From Pseudoalteromonas phenolica (GTDB lineage: Bacteria > Pseudomonadota > Gammaproteobacteria > Enterobacterales > Alteromonadaceae): a stretch of 64,000 bases of DNA. Below the pieces are notes generated by a model. The model did not search any database. It saw nothing but the letters and a program-made list of their open reading frames with translations, and was not told the DNA's origin. Within the stretch, counting starts at the first letter, position 1. Every line of letters begins with the position of its first letter. The translations under genes were made by a program, and so were the position numbers. The stretch lies in assembly GCF_005876835.1 (NCBI RefSeq), contig NZ_PPSW01000035.1, positions 23,451 to 87,450 on the forward strand, in the 5' to 3' direction. Of this stretch, positions 19,801-27,850 are shown piece after piece.

Positions 19801-20033
19801 TACCTGTGACCACCAAGCACGCCATTGATGTGCCTGTGCGCGACCTTGTCACCCTAAATATTGATCATAAGCAAATGGGCGTGGGCGGTGATACTTCATG
19901 GGGTCGCCTTGTTCACAAGCAATATCGAATTGCCGCTGAAAGTCAGCAATATCGCTTTACGCTAGCGCCGCTTTCTGGTGATAAAAATGCCGCAGCATTA
20001 GCCCGTGAAATTAAAGCAAGTTACGGTGAATAA
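16827..20033 (+). CDS. Exported beta-galactosidase, GH2 (LacZ family)
   Basis: Hydrolyses beta-galactosides by the retaining GH2 mechanism. Long LacZ-type protein (about 1,068 residues) with sugar-binding, Ig-like, TIM-barrel and C-terminal beta-domains in the usual order. Acid/base Glu in LGNEAGHG (about E479) and nucleophile in MIEYAHAMGNS (about E542) are both present. Unlike E. coli LacZ it begins with a signal peptide (KNKPFVIFSLSMLTTLVCQSVFA, cut before KAPWQ), so it should act in the periplasm. Start is uncertain: ATG at 16827 (AAGA 8 nt upstream), ATG at 16818, or a TTG further up. The ygjK-like gene starts 3 bp after its stop. Confidence 0.93.
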   Translation: MKNKPFVIFSLSMLTTLVCQSVFAKAPWQDHQVFAINKQAPRASGFSYQSLAGAMQDDPAQSNNYLLLNGMWQFHWQRSAINPPKGFEQPNFDDSSWGQIPVPGNWEVEGYGYPIYLDERFPFTTKWPDVPLEYNPTGSYRKPFTLPESWQNKQVFLHIGAAKSSLDVWLNGEKVGFSQGAKTPAEFDITEFVQQGDNLLALRLRRWSDASYLESQDMLRISGIERDVYLYATPKQHIFDFHAKPRLNKRFDKGTLELELDVKNYQKNNAQLSAKFELLDPKANHAVVAKATKKFMAKAQGTQQISLSEQIAHPQLWSAETPNLYTLVMSLYNQQGELLEVVRDEIGFRHIEIVNKQLTINGKPIVIRGVDRHETSPTRGHVVDKASMDQDIKLMKQFNINAVRSSHYPNHPYWYDLTDKYGLYVIDEANIESHPLAIDEKNQLGNEMSWLPAHLDRTQRMFERDKNHPSIIIWSLGNEAGHGEVFANTYQWLKDNDDLRVVQYEPAELKHYTDIFAPMYPSIEKLVNYASNNPDRPAIMIEYAHAMGNSVGNLQDYWDAIEKYEVLQGGFIWDWVDQSLEYRNKFGETYFAYGKDFHPTLPTDGNFLNNGLMNPNRNPHPHAFEVKKVYQPVKFTAHNLLKGQVTVQNKFLFTDLKKYDLRWKIEADGETVKQGHSAMPNVQPSKTAILNFDIQGLPAYSNKEYFVTLSIHTRAQEPLLPLGHEIAFEQFKLPVSQLKSAAKSANNLVKQPVKPSYTHQKDLLIANAAGTQLSFDKRTGWLQQLTFNNQAMLTQPLKPNFCRAPTDNDLGNNLQVRAAMWQSATDRLKLTALQAKSSGVTARYQSPDFAGSLVLNYQITAQGFVQVDYQLNLDDSQTLPDIPRVGMQLSTFGEYKNMSWLGRGPHESYADRKTSTRISVFNTPVTEQHHYYVRPQENSNRTEVRWMALQNTQGEGLLAVGNKVLNASAWPYLQADIDFNSGDASASASGLVPVTTKHAIDVPVRDLVTLNIDHKQMGVGGDTSWGRLVHKQYRIAAESQQYRFTLAPLSGDKNAAALAREIKASYGE

Positions 20034-20036
20034 AGC

Positions 20037-22367
20037 ATGAAGAAACTATCTTTGATAACTGCAAATACGCTACTTTTAGGTTTATTTAGCGTATTGTTTT
20101 GCGCACAAAGCCAAGCGAATACTACACAGTTGCAAAACACCCTAACCCGAATTGGCGAGCCAAATATGATGAAGCCCGCCGATAAATTTGGTCACAGCCC
20201 ATTTAACCCATTGTTTGATGCTGGCGCTTGGCACGGGCATTTATTGCCAAACTCAGCCGATGAACTGGGCGGCTTTACCGGTCATGCACTCATTCAAGAA
20301 GAGTATTTAACGTATCTCGCCAAACGCTTTGACCGTTTACAGGTGTTTAAAAATGGCAGAAAGCTGACACTTACAGGTACGGTGTTAAGCGAGCCGGGAA
20401 AACTGATCCAAAACCTTAAAACCGAAGACGTAACCGTCACCCTTACTTTGATGTTTGTTGGTCCGCGTACTTCTTTGGTTGAAACTAAAATTGAGAGCGA
20501 CTTCCCGCTAACTTTAAAGTTTGATGGCAAGCTACTCACACAATTTGATAAAAATCGTACGCTCGAACAAGCCCACCCTAAATTACAGCCCTGCATCTCT
20601 GCCACCCCTCATGGGCTAACTGTTCATTTTGGCCAAGTCCGATCGCCTTATAGTCTACTGACCTCGGGCAGCTCCGCATATGTGGTGAGCAAATCTTTGG
20701 CTACCACCACACGCATTCAAGGGCAAGGGTACACCAGCCAAGCGGATATCAAGGGCACAACGACGTTTTATACCCTATTCAGCCACGTTTTGAATGCACG
20801 AGAGCACACGAAAGTTAAACAGCGCCATCAAGCAATGCTTAAAGCACCACAACAATTTATGCAGGCCAGCCAAGCTCGTTGGCATCAATATCTAATGCCT
20901 TTACAACAACTCAAGCGCCCAACTCAGAAGCGCTTGATGGCCAAGTCTATTGAAACCTTAATTGGCAATTGGCGAAGCCCCGCAGGTGCTATCACTACCG
21001 ACACAGTTAGCCCATCGGTAACTGCTCGCTGGTTCTCTGGTAATTTAACTTGGCCTTGGGATACGTGGAAGCAAGCCTATGCGCTCAGTGACTTTCACCC
21101 TCAATTGGCCAAAGCCAATATTGATACGGTATTCAATCAACAAATACAAAATGTCGATACTGTCAGACTGCAAGATACAGGCTTTTTGCCCGACCTAATC
21201 GGCTACAACCTAAGCCCAGAGCGTGGCGGAGACAGTGGCAATTGGAATGAGCGCAATACCAAGCCTAGTCTTGCCGCTTGGGCGATATTAAAAGCCTATG
21301 AAAGCGACCAAGATAAAGCATGGTTGGCAGCGCTTTATCCTAAACTCAAAGCATATCGAGCATGGTGGCTGCGCAATCGTGACCACAACCAAAATGGTAT
21401 TCCTGAGTATGGGGCCACCCTCGACAAAGCCCATAACAACGAGCAAGGTGAATTGTTATTTATCCACCAGCAGGGCAAAACAAAAACCGCCAAATACGGA
21501 CTTGCACACTATCGAAAACTATTAGCGCAGGGTGAGCAAGTCTTTGCTCCAGCACAAACCGCAGCCTCGTGGGAATCAGGCCGAGATGATGCGGCCACCT
21601 TTGGCTTTATAAGCACAGCCCAGCTTGCAAATTATGTAAAGCAAGGCGGTGATCCCGCTGATTGGCAAGTGGATTTTGCTCAAAACCGTGATAACACAAG
21701 TAAGCTGCTTGGCTACTCTTTATTGCAAGAGTCGGTAGACCAAGCCAGTTACTTTTATACCGATACTCTGTATTTGGCGAAAATCGCAAACATCCTCAAC
21801 TTACCTAACGAAGCCAAGCAATTTGAAGCCGATGCAAAACAAGTAAAAAGCTATATTAATCAGTGTATGTTCGATGCCAACACGGGCTTTTATTACGATA
21901 TTCGCATTAACAACACACCAATTAAGAATGGCTGCGCTGGCAAACCTATCGTCGAGCGCGGTATGGGCCCTGAGGGGTGGTCACCGCTATTTAATCAAGT
22001 AGCAACAGCCATACAAGCGAAACAAGTTCGCGATGTTATGATGAACCCAGAGACCTTTTACAACAAAGTACCGCTCGGTACCGCCGCCAAAAACAACCCA
22101 GCGTATGGCCCCAACATCTACTGGCGAGGGCGCGTATGGGTCGACCAATTTTACTTTGGTGTAAAGGGGTTACAACACTATGGCTATGAGCAAGAAGCAA
22201 AACAGCTTGTAAAGCGCTTTTTAAACAATGCCGATGGCTTGATGGAAAACGCCCCCATTCGTGAGAACTACAACCCCGAAACCGGCGAGCAACAAGGTGC
22301 GCCTAACTTCTCTTGGAGTGCCGCACATATATTTATGCTGCTGAATGAAGGGTTTGCTGGTAAATAG
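20037..22367 (+). CDS. Exported GH63 alpha-glucosidase, YgjK-like
   Basis: A 776-residue protein that aligns by recall along its length with E. coli YgjK (783 residues), a GH63 enzyme reported to act best on Glc-alpha-1,2-Gal. Seen: signal peptide (about 1-27, ending SQA), N-terminal beta-domain with FDAGAWHGHLLP, then an (alpha/alpha)6 barrel with WFSGNLTWPWDTWKQA, NLSPERGGDSGNWNERN, a calcium-loop-like RDHNQNGIPEYG, WESGRDDAATFGF and, near the end, ENYNPETG with the likely catalytic Glu. It is in one transcript with lacZ, 3 bp apart. Release of galactose together with glucose would feed the adjacent symporter and Leloir genes. Confidence 0.9.
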   Translation: MKKLSLITANTLLLGLFSVLFCAQSQANTTQLQNTLTRIGEPNMMKPADKFGHSPFNPLFDAGAWHGHLLPNSADELGGFTGHALIQEEYLTYLAKRFDRLQVFKNGRKLTLTGTVLSEPGKLIQNLKTEDVTVTLTLMFVGPRTSLVETKIESDFPLTLKFDGKLLTQFDKNRTLEQAHPKLQPCISATPHGLTVHFGQVRSPYSLLTSGSSAYVVSKSLATTTRIQGQGYTSQADIKGTTTFYTLFSHVLNAREHTKVKQRHQAMLKAPQQFMQASQARWHQYLMPLQQLKRPTQKRLMAKSIETLIGNWRSPAGAITTDTVSPSVTARWFSGNLTWPWDTWKQAYALSDFHPQLAKANIDTVFNQQIQNVDTVRLQDTGFLPDLIGYNLSPERGGDSGNWNERNTKPSLAAWAILKAYESDQDKAWLAALYPKLKAYRAWWLRNRDHNQNGIPEYGATLDKAHNNEQGELLFIHQQGKTKTAKYGLAHYRKLLAQGEQVFAPAQTAASWESGRDDAATFGFISTAQLANYVKQGGDPADWQVDFAQNRDNTSKLLGYSLLQESVDQASYFYTDTLYLAKIANILNLPNEAKQFEADAKQVKSYINQCMFDANTGFYYDIRINNTPIKNGCAGKPIVERGMGPEGWSPLFNQVATAIQAKQVRDVMMNPETFYNKVPLGTAAKNNPAYGPNIYWRGRVWVDQFYFGVKGLQHYGYEQEAKQLVKRFLNNADGLMENAPIRENYNPETGEQQGAPNFSWSAAHIFMLLNEGFAGK

Positions 22368-22374
22368 AATGAAA

Positions 22375-22396
22375 AATGGCGCTTAACAGCGCCATT
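22375..22396. terminator. Terminator after the glycosidase genes
   Basis: AATGGCGC stem with loop TTAACA and arm GCGCCATT, 8 bp, preceded by an A-run and followed by a short T-rich stretch. It lies between the convergent ygjK-like and SDR genes and can serve both. Confidence 0.75.
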
Positions 22397-22399
22397 CTC

Positions 22400-23179
22400 T
22401 TAATGAAATCGTTCAAAAATTCTAATTATCTCAGCTTGAAAATTAGGGTTTTGAGCATCAGGGTGAGGTGCTCCAAAAGCGCCTATGTCATTATCAAAGT
22501 ATCGACCACTTTCTCCTTCGAAATCTTTTGATACCGCTAAATCAGCCAATAACTTTACAGACTTTCGAATGTCTTTGCCTTCAATGCCGAACCCAGATTT
22601 AACCATACTCGTTGCGAGTAATGACCCTGGGTTTACGGGTATAAATTGCGTCTGTTTTATTTCTTCAGCCATATATAAAGTCCAAGCAGTGATTGCCAAC
22701 TTGCTTTGTGCATATGCAGTCATAGCATCACTATATTGAAACTCACCTGATAACCCTCTAATATCAACAGGACTTTGCGCTGCAGAAGACAAGTTAACCA
22801 CTCTGCCACCGTCCAATAATGGCAACAGCTTTCGGGTAATTAAATAAGGTGTAATGGTGTTAACGACAAACCGACTATCTACACCTGATGAAGATATCGG
22901 TGTATTGGTTTTGAGCACTCCAGCATTATTAATGATCGCATCTAACTGAGTGTGTTTATCTTTTATTTGCTCGATAAAATCATTCACTTGGGCTAAATCA
23001 GACAAATCAGCGGCATATATTTCTAGCTGCTCACTATATTGAGATAACGCTTGAGCAGCAGTAGCTAAACTTTGCTCACTCCTACCATGTAAAAGTACAA
23101 CATGCCCGAGGGCTAATAAATGCTCAGCAGTCGCAAACCCTAAACCACCCGTTGCACCAGTCACCAATATCTTTTTCAT
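22400..23179 (-). CDS. Short-chain dehydrogenase/reductase
   Basis: A 259-residue classical SDR using NAD(P)H; substrate unknown. Seen: Rossmann motif TGATGGLGFAT near the N-terminus, an HGR cofactor-selecting stretch, NNAG at about position 95, an SSA segment with the catalytic Ser and YAQSK as the catalytic Tyr-x3-Lys. Two consecutive ATGs are possible. I prefer the second (23179), which lies 4 nt after GGAGG; the first is only 1 nt from it. It is followed upstream on the same strand by a DUF2306 gene, but the 130-bp gap gives little sign of an operon. Confidence 0.85.
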   Translation of the reverse strand: MKKILVTGATGGLGFATAEHLLALGHVVLLHGRSEQSLATAAQALSQYSEQLEIYAADLSDLAQVNDFIEQIKDKHTQLDAIINNAGVLKTNTPISSSGVDSRFVVNTITPYLITRKLLPLLDGGRVVNLSSAAQSPVDIRGLSGEFQYSDAMTAYAQSKLAITAWTLYMAEEIKQTQFIPVNPGSLLATSMVKSGFGIEGKDIRKSVKLLADLAVSKDFEGESGRYFDNDIGAFGAPHPDAQNPNFQAEIIRIFERFH

Positions 23180-23311
23180 CATGCCTCCAAGGTTAACTGC
23201 TACTATCTTAGAACATTAAATTTCAGCTGATAATGAGTTGATATGAAGAATCAGTTTATAGTTTCTATTGAGAATAAGCTTTCTCTTAGCTTACTCTCAA
23301 TTACTACAACC

Positions 23312-24160
23312 TTATAAAATAGATTCAAATACCATAGACAGCCTTGGTCCCCACATCATCATGGCTGCAGCTATCACACCAATTAACGTGATCACGGCTG
23401 CAATAGAAGTTGTCATCGCAGCTAACCATTTTACGTTTTCGGTTTTACTGCGTTTCGCCCAAAAAATGAGTTCAGCAAACAACATAGGCAATAAGTAACA
23501 AGCAAAAGATATAGTCAGATCCATTGGACCATCAAGATTATTATTATTGCCGTTTTGGCCTTGGTTAACTAAGTACCAGCCCATCAAGAATAATCGAAAG
23601 GTCCATACGCCATTCACTAAAATAAAGGCATGTACCGCCCAGCGCTGATGCTGAGCAAATTGCTTTTTAACTGCGGTTTTCCAAGCAAAGAATATCGCGA
23701 CTAATATAAGTACGCCATTTAGTGTGACACCTAACGCACCTATGTCACTAAAGCGAATACCAGCCCCCCAAGTTAAATACAGTCCCGTAACAGCACCAGA
23801 CAGCCCTAAAGCAAAAAATACTCGACCATTCCAGCGGTGAAACTTAGGGTAGGTTTTACGTATTTTTGGAATGATTTGTAGCAAACCACTGCTTGCCATA
23901 ATCGCCGCTGGCAAAATATGGCTAAAAAACATGATGGAATCAAAACCCGCACTGGTATCAAACCCTCTTGCAGGAGAGATTTCATCTGCCTGATGCACGG
24001 CCCCTATCAATAAAGGGATGGCATACAAACTGAGAATATAAACGGCAAACGCCCATTGCCCGACTAATACAATACTGACCCAACTAGTCACCGCCTTTTT
24101 AAGTGCAGAATCGGCTGACATACCCCAGATATTTTTTTGATTTACGGTTAGCTGCTCCAT
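23312..24160 (-). CDS. DUF2306-like polytopic membrane protein
   Basis: A 282-residue inner membrane protein with about seven hydrophobic helices. Seen: HILPAAIMASSGLLQIIP, then KFHRWNGRVF and QHQRWAVHAFILVNGVWTFR, the His- and Arg-containing blocks expected of DUF2306-type proteins. The function is unknown; conserved His residues in helices could bind a metal or heme, which is inference. The ATG at 24160 is strongly supported by AAGGAG 7 nt upstream. It is divergent from an AraC-type membrane regulator, which may control it. Confidence 0.72.
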   Translation of the reverse strand: MEQLTVNQKNIWGMSADSALKKAVTSWVSIVLVGQWAFAVYILSLYAIPLLIGAVHQADEISPARGFDTSAGFDSIMFFSHILPAAIMASSGLLQIIPKIRKTYPKFHRWNGRVFFALGLSGAVTGLYLTWGAGIRFSDIGALGVTLNGVLILVAIFFAWKTAVKKQFAQHQRWAVHAFILVNGVWTFRLFLMGWYLVNQGQNGNNNNLDGPMDLTISFACYLLPMLFAELIFWAKRSKTENVKWLAAMTTSIAAVITLIGVIAAAMMMWGPRLSMVFESIL

Positions 24161-24435
24161 AACACGCTCCTTACTCTTATGTTGATGTAAGTAGCTTGGC
24201 ATTGTGGTCAACTCGATTCGCACCGAATTTTAAAATCGGCCTATGGTTTTAGCGGTTTACGCATTTTTAATTTTGATAAAGAGAGCCTAAAACCAATATA
24301 ACAGCATGAAAATAATGCTAACTTTTTTACTTGTCCGATTATCAAATAAAATGCGACATGCTTTCTTACAAACGCACAATTGAGAGAGAACGAACGATTA
24401 GATAAACTCTTCAGTGTTACTTTGGAGCGCCCCTG

Positions 24436-25563
24436 ATGACCTTATCAAACATTTATTCCATTCAGCTTATAGTGGCATTAACCTGCTTACTCGCCCAATT
24501 GTGGGTGAAAAACAAACATACAACGCATATTTTATTTGCGGTATTTTGTGGCTCAGTTGCCATGGGAGTGATGCAAAAGCTATCTGCTGATAGCTTTGGC
24601 GCTTATCAATATTTGGTCGGGTTAGGCGCTTGTGCAACTTGCAACTGTTATTGGTTGTTTGTGCGCAGTTATTTTAGAGGGAATAATGCCATCGGTGTGC
24701 AGCATATCGCACTTGCCATTGGCATTGCTGTGTTAATCATGATGAGCAAAGGCTATTTGTTTGTCACTGAGCTGTGGCAGATAGAATCAAACGGCTTAAG
24801 TTTTGCTAAGTATACGCTCACAGAAATTACTATTTTGCTGTCTTCTGCGATCATCGTTTTATCTATATGGGAAGCATTAAGGGGGTTTAATCAAGCCTCT
24901 AAGACTCAACAAAAGCAACGAGTGCTTTATTTGTGTGCCATTATTTCAGCGGTGCTTATTAGTAAAGTCGCCAAAGGCTTCTTCATAGACACGCCGCATA
25001 TAAAAGAATCCATCATCGCCAGTATCACTATTTTTATGCTGCTTGTTACACAAATACTGATGTTTTGGCGCTTTAAATCTAACTCTGCCCGTAATCCAGC
25101 AAACTCATTAAACACAACGCAAGTGAGTGCTTTCAAACCCAAGTTAAATGAAACACAAATACAAGCTAGCTCTTTGGCAATACAAACTGAAGAGCCTCAA
25201 GGCATTAAACTGAAAGACACCATTCAACGATTATTGATAGGTCAAAAGCTGTATCTACAAGCAAACCTGAAAGTAGGTGATTTAGCCAAGCAACTCGATT
25301 TACCTGAATATAAGGTCAGCCGCGTAATAAAAGAGGGTTTCGGTGCTCGAAACTTTAACCATTACATAAACCAACTCAGAGTCGAGCACGCCAAACAACT
25401 TCTCTCTGAGTCGGATAAATCGCATTGGCCCGTGTTAGTAATTGGTCTTGAAAGCGGCTTTGCATCGGTCGGGCCATTTACTCGTGCTTTTAAACAATTT
25501 ACAGGGTCAACGCCTAACCAATACAGGCAGCAATTTAGCCCTAATAAAGCTCAGGTCGCTTAG
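24436..25563 (+). CDS. AraC-family regulator with N-terminal membrane domain
   Basis: A 375-residue protein with about seven hydrophobic segments in the first 210 residues and an AraC-type DNA-binding domain at about 275-370. Seen in the latter: LYLQANLKVGDLAKQL and the second helix-turn-helix GFASVGPFTRAFKQFTGSTPNQYR. Such membrane AraC proteins are expected to sense a signal in the envelope. A cysteine cluster (GACATCNCYW) sits in a membrane segment near residue 73. Its neighbours are the divergent DUF2306 gene and the convergent EamA transporter; either may be a target. The stop codon overlaps that of the EamA gene. Confidence 0.85.
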   Translation: MTLSNIYSIQLIVALTCLLAQLWVKNKHTTHILFAVFCGSVAMGVMQKLSADSFGAYQYLVGLGACATCNCYWLFVRSYFRGNNAIGVQHIALAIGIAVLIMMSKGYLFVTELWQIESNGLSFAKYTLTEITILLSSAIIVLSIWEALRGFNQASKTQQKQRVLYLCAIISAVLISKVAKGFFIDTPHIKESIIASITIFMLLVTQILMFWRFKSNSARNPANSLNTTQVSAFKPKLNETQIQASSLAIQTEEPQGIKLKDTIQRLLIGQKLYLQANLKVGDLAKQLDLPEYKVSRVIKEGFGARNFNHYINQLRVEHAKQLLSESDKSHWPVLVIGLESGFASVGPFTRAFKQFTGSTPNQYRQQFSPNKAQVA

Positions 25564-25571
25564 CGACCTGA
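25551..25571. terminator. Hairpin with overlapping stop codons in its loop
   Basis: TCAGGTCGC / GCGACCTGA, a 9-bp stem with a 3-base loop TTA. The loop is the EamA stop codon on the minus strand, and the AraC TAG runs through it on the plus strand. No T-run follows on either side. Confidence 0.55.
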
Positions 25572-26411
25572 AGCAAACTTTTGGTTAACCCAAAGTGCGA
25601 GAAGGATAATACCTCCCCCTATCGCAAGCCTGATTAAATCAGCATCTCGGTTCCAAATAACCAAATTAACCAGTATACCCGCAGGAATAAGTACGTTATT
25701 CATCACCGCAAGTGCACCTACATCCACCAAGGTGGTACCTTTATTCCATGCAAAATAACCAAAGCCAGAGGCCACCAAGCCTAGATAAATTAATATGCCC
25801 CACTGGGTGCTGGTCGTTGGTAGCTTTTCTGTATTGCCAAACAATAAAAAGAACAACAAAGACACGATTAATGCACCGACAAAAAACCAGCCAAACACGG
25901 TTTTATGATCGAGTTCACTGTCTTGCATTAAACGTTTATACGTCACTTGCCCTGTAGCGAAACAAAGGTTAGCGCCTTGCACTAACAACAGACCAAATAA
26001 GAACTCACCATCAAGATTTTCGTAACGAATGGCGACCGCACCTTTTACGGCTATCACCGCAACCAGTAGATATTTACCGTTAAACTGCCTATCTAACACA
26101 TCATTGAGTAAGGTGATATAAACCGGCGTCATCACAGTAAACAGCAGCACCTCGGGCACACTCAAAAACAAAAACGAGTGATAGTAAAACCCGTACATTA
26201 AACCGAGCTGCACACCACCGATGGCCATTAATTTAAGAATGAGCTCTTTGGGAATACGTGAGCGGATTAAAAAAGGAATAAACACGCAAGTTGCGAGTGC
26301 CACTCGGCTAAAAGCGCTAAACCAAGCATCGACTTGTCCTGCCAAATACACGCCAATTAAACTTAAAGAAAACGCCCATAAACAGGTTACAAAGGCTAAA
26401 TAAAACATCAT
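25560..26411 (-). CDS. EamA/DMT-family transporter
   Basis: A 283-residue inner membrane protein with about ten hydrophobic helices in two repeats of five, the DMT (EamA) layout; usually exporters of amino acids or other metabolites. Seen: TCLWAFSLSLIGVYLAG at the start and VQGANLCFATGQVTYKRLM at the start of the second half; the last helix ends with GGGIILLALWVNQKF. It starts with two consecutive ATGs and no clear ribosome-binding site. The substrate cannot be read from the sequence. It converges with the AraC-type gene with a 4-base overlap. Confidence 0.83.
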   Translation of the reverse strand: MMFYLAFVTCLWAFSLSLIGVYLAGQVDAWFSAFSRVALATCVFIPFLIRSRIPKELILKLMAIGGVQLGLMYGFYYHSFLFLSVPEVLLFTVMTPVYITLLNDVLDRQFNGKYLLVAVIAVKGAVAIRYENLDGEFLFGLLLVQGANLCFATGQVTYKRLMQDSELDHKTVFGWFFVGALIVSLLFFLLFGNTEKLPTTSTQWGILIYLGLVASGFGYFAWNKGTTLVDVGALAVMNNVLIPAGILVNLVIWNRDADLIRLAIGGGIILLALWVNQKFASGR

Positions 26412-26461
26412 AAAACCAGATTATTATTTTCGCTTAGTAAACCATGAATACCCAAAAACAA

Positions 26462-26490
26462 AAAGCCACACTCATCTCGACTGTGGCTTT
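26462..26490 (-). terminator. Intrinsic terminator after the DUF1501 gene
   Basis: AAAGCCACA / TGTGGCTTT, 9-bp stem with 11-nt loop; on the minus strand it is followed by TTTTTGTTTTT. It lies 21 bp downstream of the DUF1501 stop. Confidence 0.85.
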
Positions 26491-26511
26491 GAAATTTAGC
26501 GATAAGAGAAA

Positions 26512-27840
26512 TTACATAAACCCGAGTGTATGCTGATTGAAATTAGCCAAGTTCGGGAAGATATCGACCAGCTCTGAGTCTGGCACACCAAACCACCTAG
26601 CTAAGGTTGCGAAATACTGCTCATTGGCAACTTCGGGAATAAGCCGGCCACCGCGCGTATCTCTCGGTCCATTAAGGTGTTGAGTCAGTAACTTGCCGTA
26701 CAAATCACCGCCGTTCACCGCGCCCCCCATGACAATATGGTTTCCAGCCCAACCGTGATCAGTACCATTACCATTTGACGTTAAGGTTCGACCAAATTCA
26801 CTCATGGTAAACGTAGTGACATTATTTTGCTGATTCAAATAAGTCATGGCTTGGTTAAACTCAGACAGTGACTGAGATAATTGACCGAGTAATGAGGCAT
26901 GACTACGGTTTTGATTACCATGGGTGTCAAAGCCCCCCATAGATACATAAAACACTTGGCGCTTACAGCCCAGTTGAGATTGAATCGAAATAGTGCGTGC
27001 GATAGTGCGCAGTCTTCTCGACAACACACTGCCTGAAAATACCCCATCAATGGGATCGGACTCTTGTAACGCCAGATTCATCGCTGATGTTTTGTCTATC
27101 GAGGCCTTCACCCTAGCGCCATAAGCTTGACCAAGCGGGTTTTTCTGTCCGGTTAAAACTCGATTAAATAAATCGCTCACATGCTCATTGCGTTCCTGAC
27201 GACCACTTAAGGCATTAATTTGACTTATACCATTAGTACTCAAACTAAAAGGCATGCTATTTACGCTAGTTTGCCAATGGTTCATACCCGAAAGCGAAAT
27301 ATTGCCACCAAATTGCTCAGCTTGCTCAAGGCGTTCTAATAATCGTGCGCCCCAGCCTGTATTAATTGAACTTTGCTCTTTACCATACATCCAAGTCGCT
27401 TGCTGTTTGTTGTGTGAGAATAAATGCAAAGGTAACGGCACAGATTTATTTATCACATCCTGCTGCGTTGTAGGCGCGATAAGGCTCCCTACGCCAGTTA
27501 CAAAAGCTAATTGCTTTTCAGCAAATAAGTTTTGTAGTGAAGCCAGTGAGTTATGCAAACCCACTCCGCCTTCTTGAGATGTATAAGGTGACAATGCCAG
27601 AGGGTTCGTTACAGCTAAGCCCTGACGACTCGCTTCGTATAAACTACGCGCTTCACCTTCTAGTGGTACCAACATATTCAGCGAGTCATTACCTCCAGAT
27701 AAAAACACACAAACCAGTGCTTTATAATCATCATCACCAATACTTGTTGAACCCTGAAATGCTTGCAACTGAAGCTGTGTTAAGGCGGCCATTGATACAC
27801 CGCCTTTTAAACACATGCCTAAAAACTTTCTTCTATCCAT
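26512..27840 (-). CDS. DUF1501 family protein, Tat-exported
   Basis: A 442-residue member of the DUF1501 family (sulfatase-like fold). The N-terminus DRRKFLGMCLKGG carries a twin-arginine motif followed by a short hydrophobic stretch, so export by the Tat system is likely. Seen: VFLSGGNDSLNMLVP with the conserved Gly-Gly-Asn-Asp, MGGFDTHGNQ, TMSEFGRTLTSNGNGTDHGW and GNHIVMGG, the metal-binding-type motifs of the family. It lies 10 bp after the DUF1800 gene; the two families are commonly adjacent in marine bacteria. The molecular function is unknown. Confidence 0.88.
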   Translation of the reverse strand: MDRRKFLGMCLKGGVSMAALTQLQLQAFQGSTSIGDDDYKALVCVFLSGGNDSLNMLVPLEGEARSLYEASRQGLAVTNPLALSPYTSQEGGVGLHNSLASLQNLFAEKQLAFVTGVGSLIAPTTQQDVINKSVPLPLHLFSHNKQQATWMYGKEQSSINTGWGARLLERLEQAEQFGGNISLSGMNHWQTSVNSMPFSLSTNGISQINALSGRQERNEHVSDLFNRVLTGQKNPLGQAYGARVKASIDKTSAMNLALQESDPIDGVFSGSVLSRRLRTIARTISIQSQLGCKRQVFYVSMGGFDTHGNQNRSHASLLGQLSQSLSEFNQAMTYLNQQNNVTTFTMSEFGRTLTSNGNGTDHGWAGNHIVMGGAVNGGDLYGKLLTQHLNGPRDTRGGRLIPEVANEQYFATLARWFGVPDSELVDIFPNLANFNQHTLGFM

Positions 27841-27850
27841 GATATTGCTC

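Noticed and set aside
24223..24239. Imperfect 17-bp palindrome CCGAATTTTAAAATCGG between the DUF2306 and AraC genes
   Set aside because: One arm has a mismatch and the core is AT only; too weak to call an operator without conservation data.
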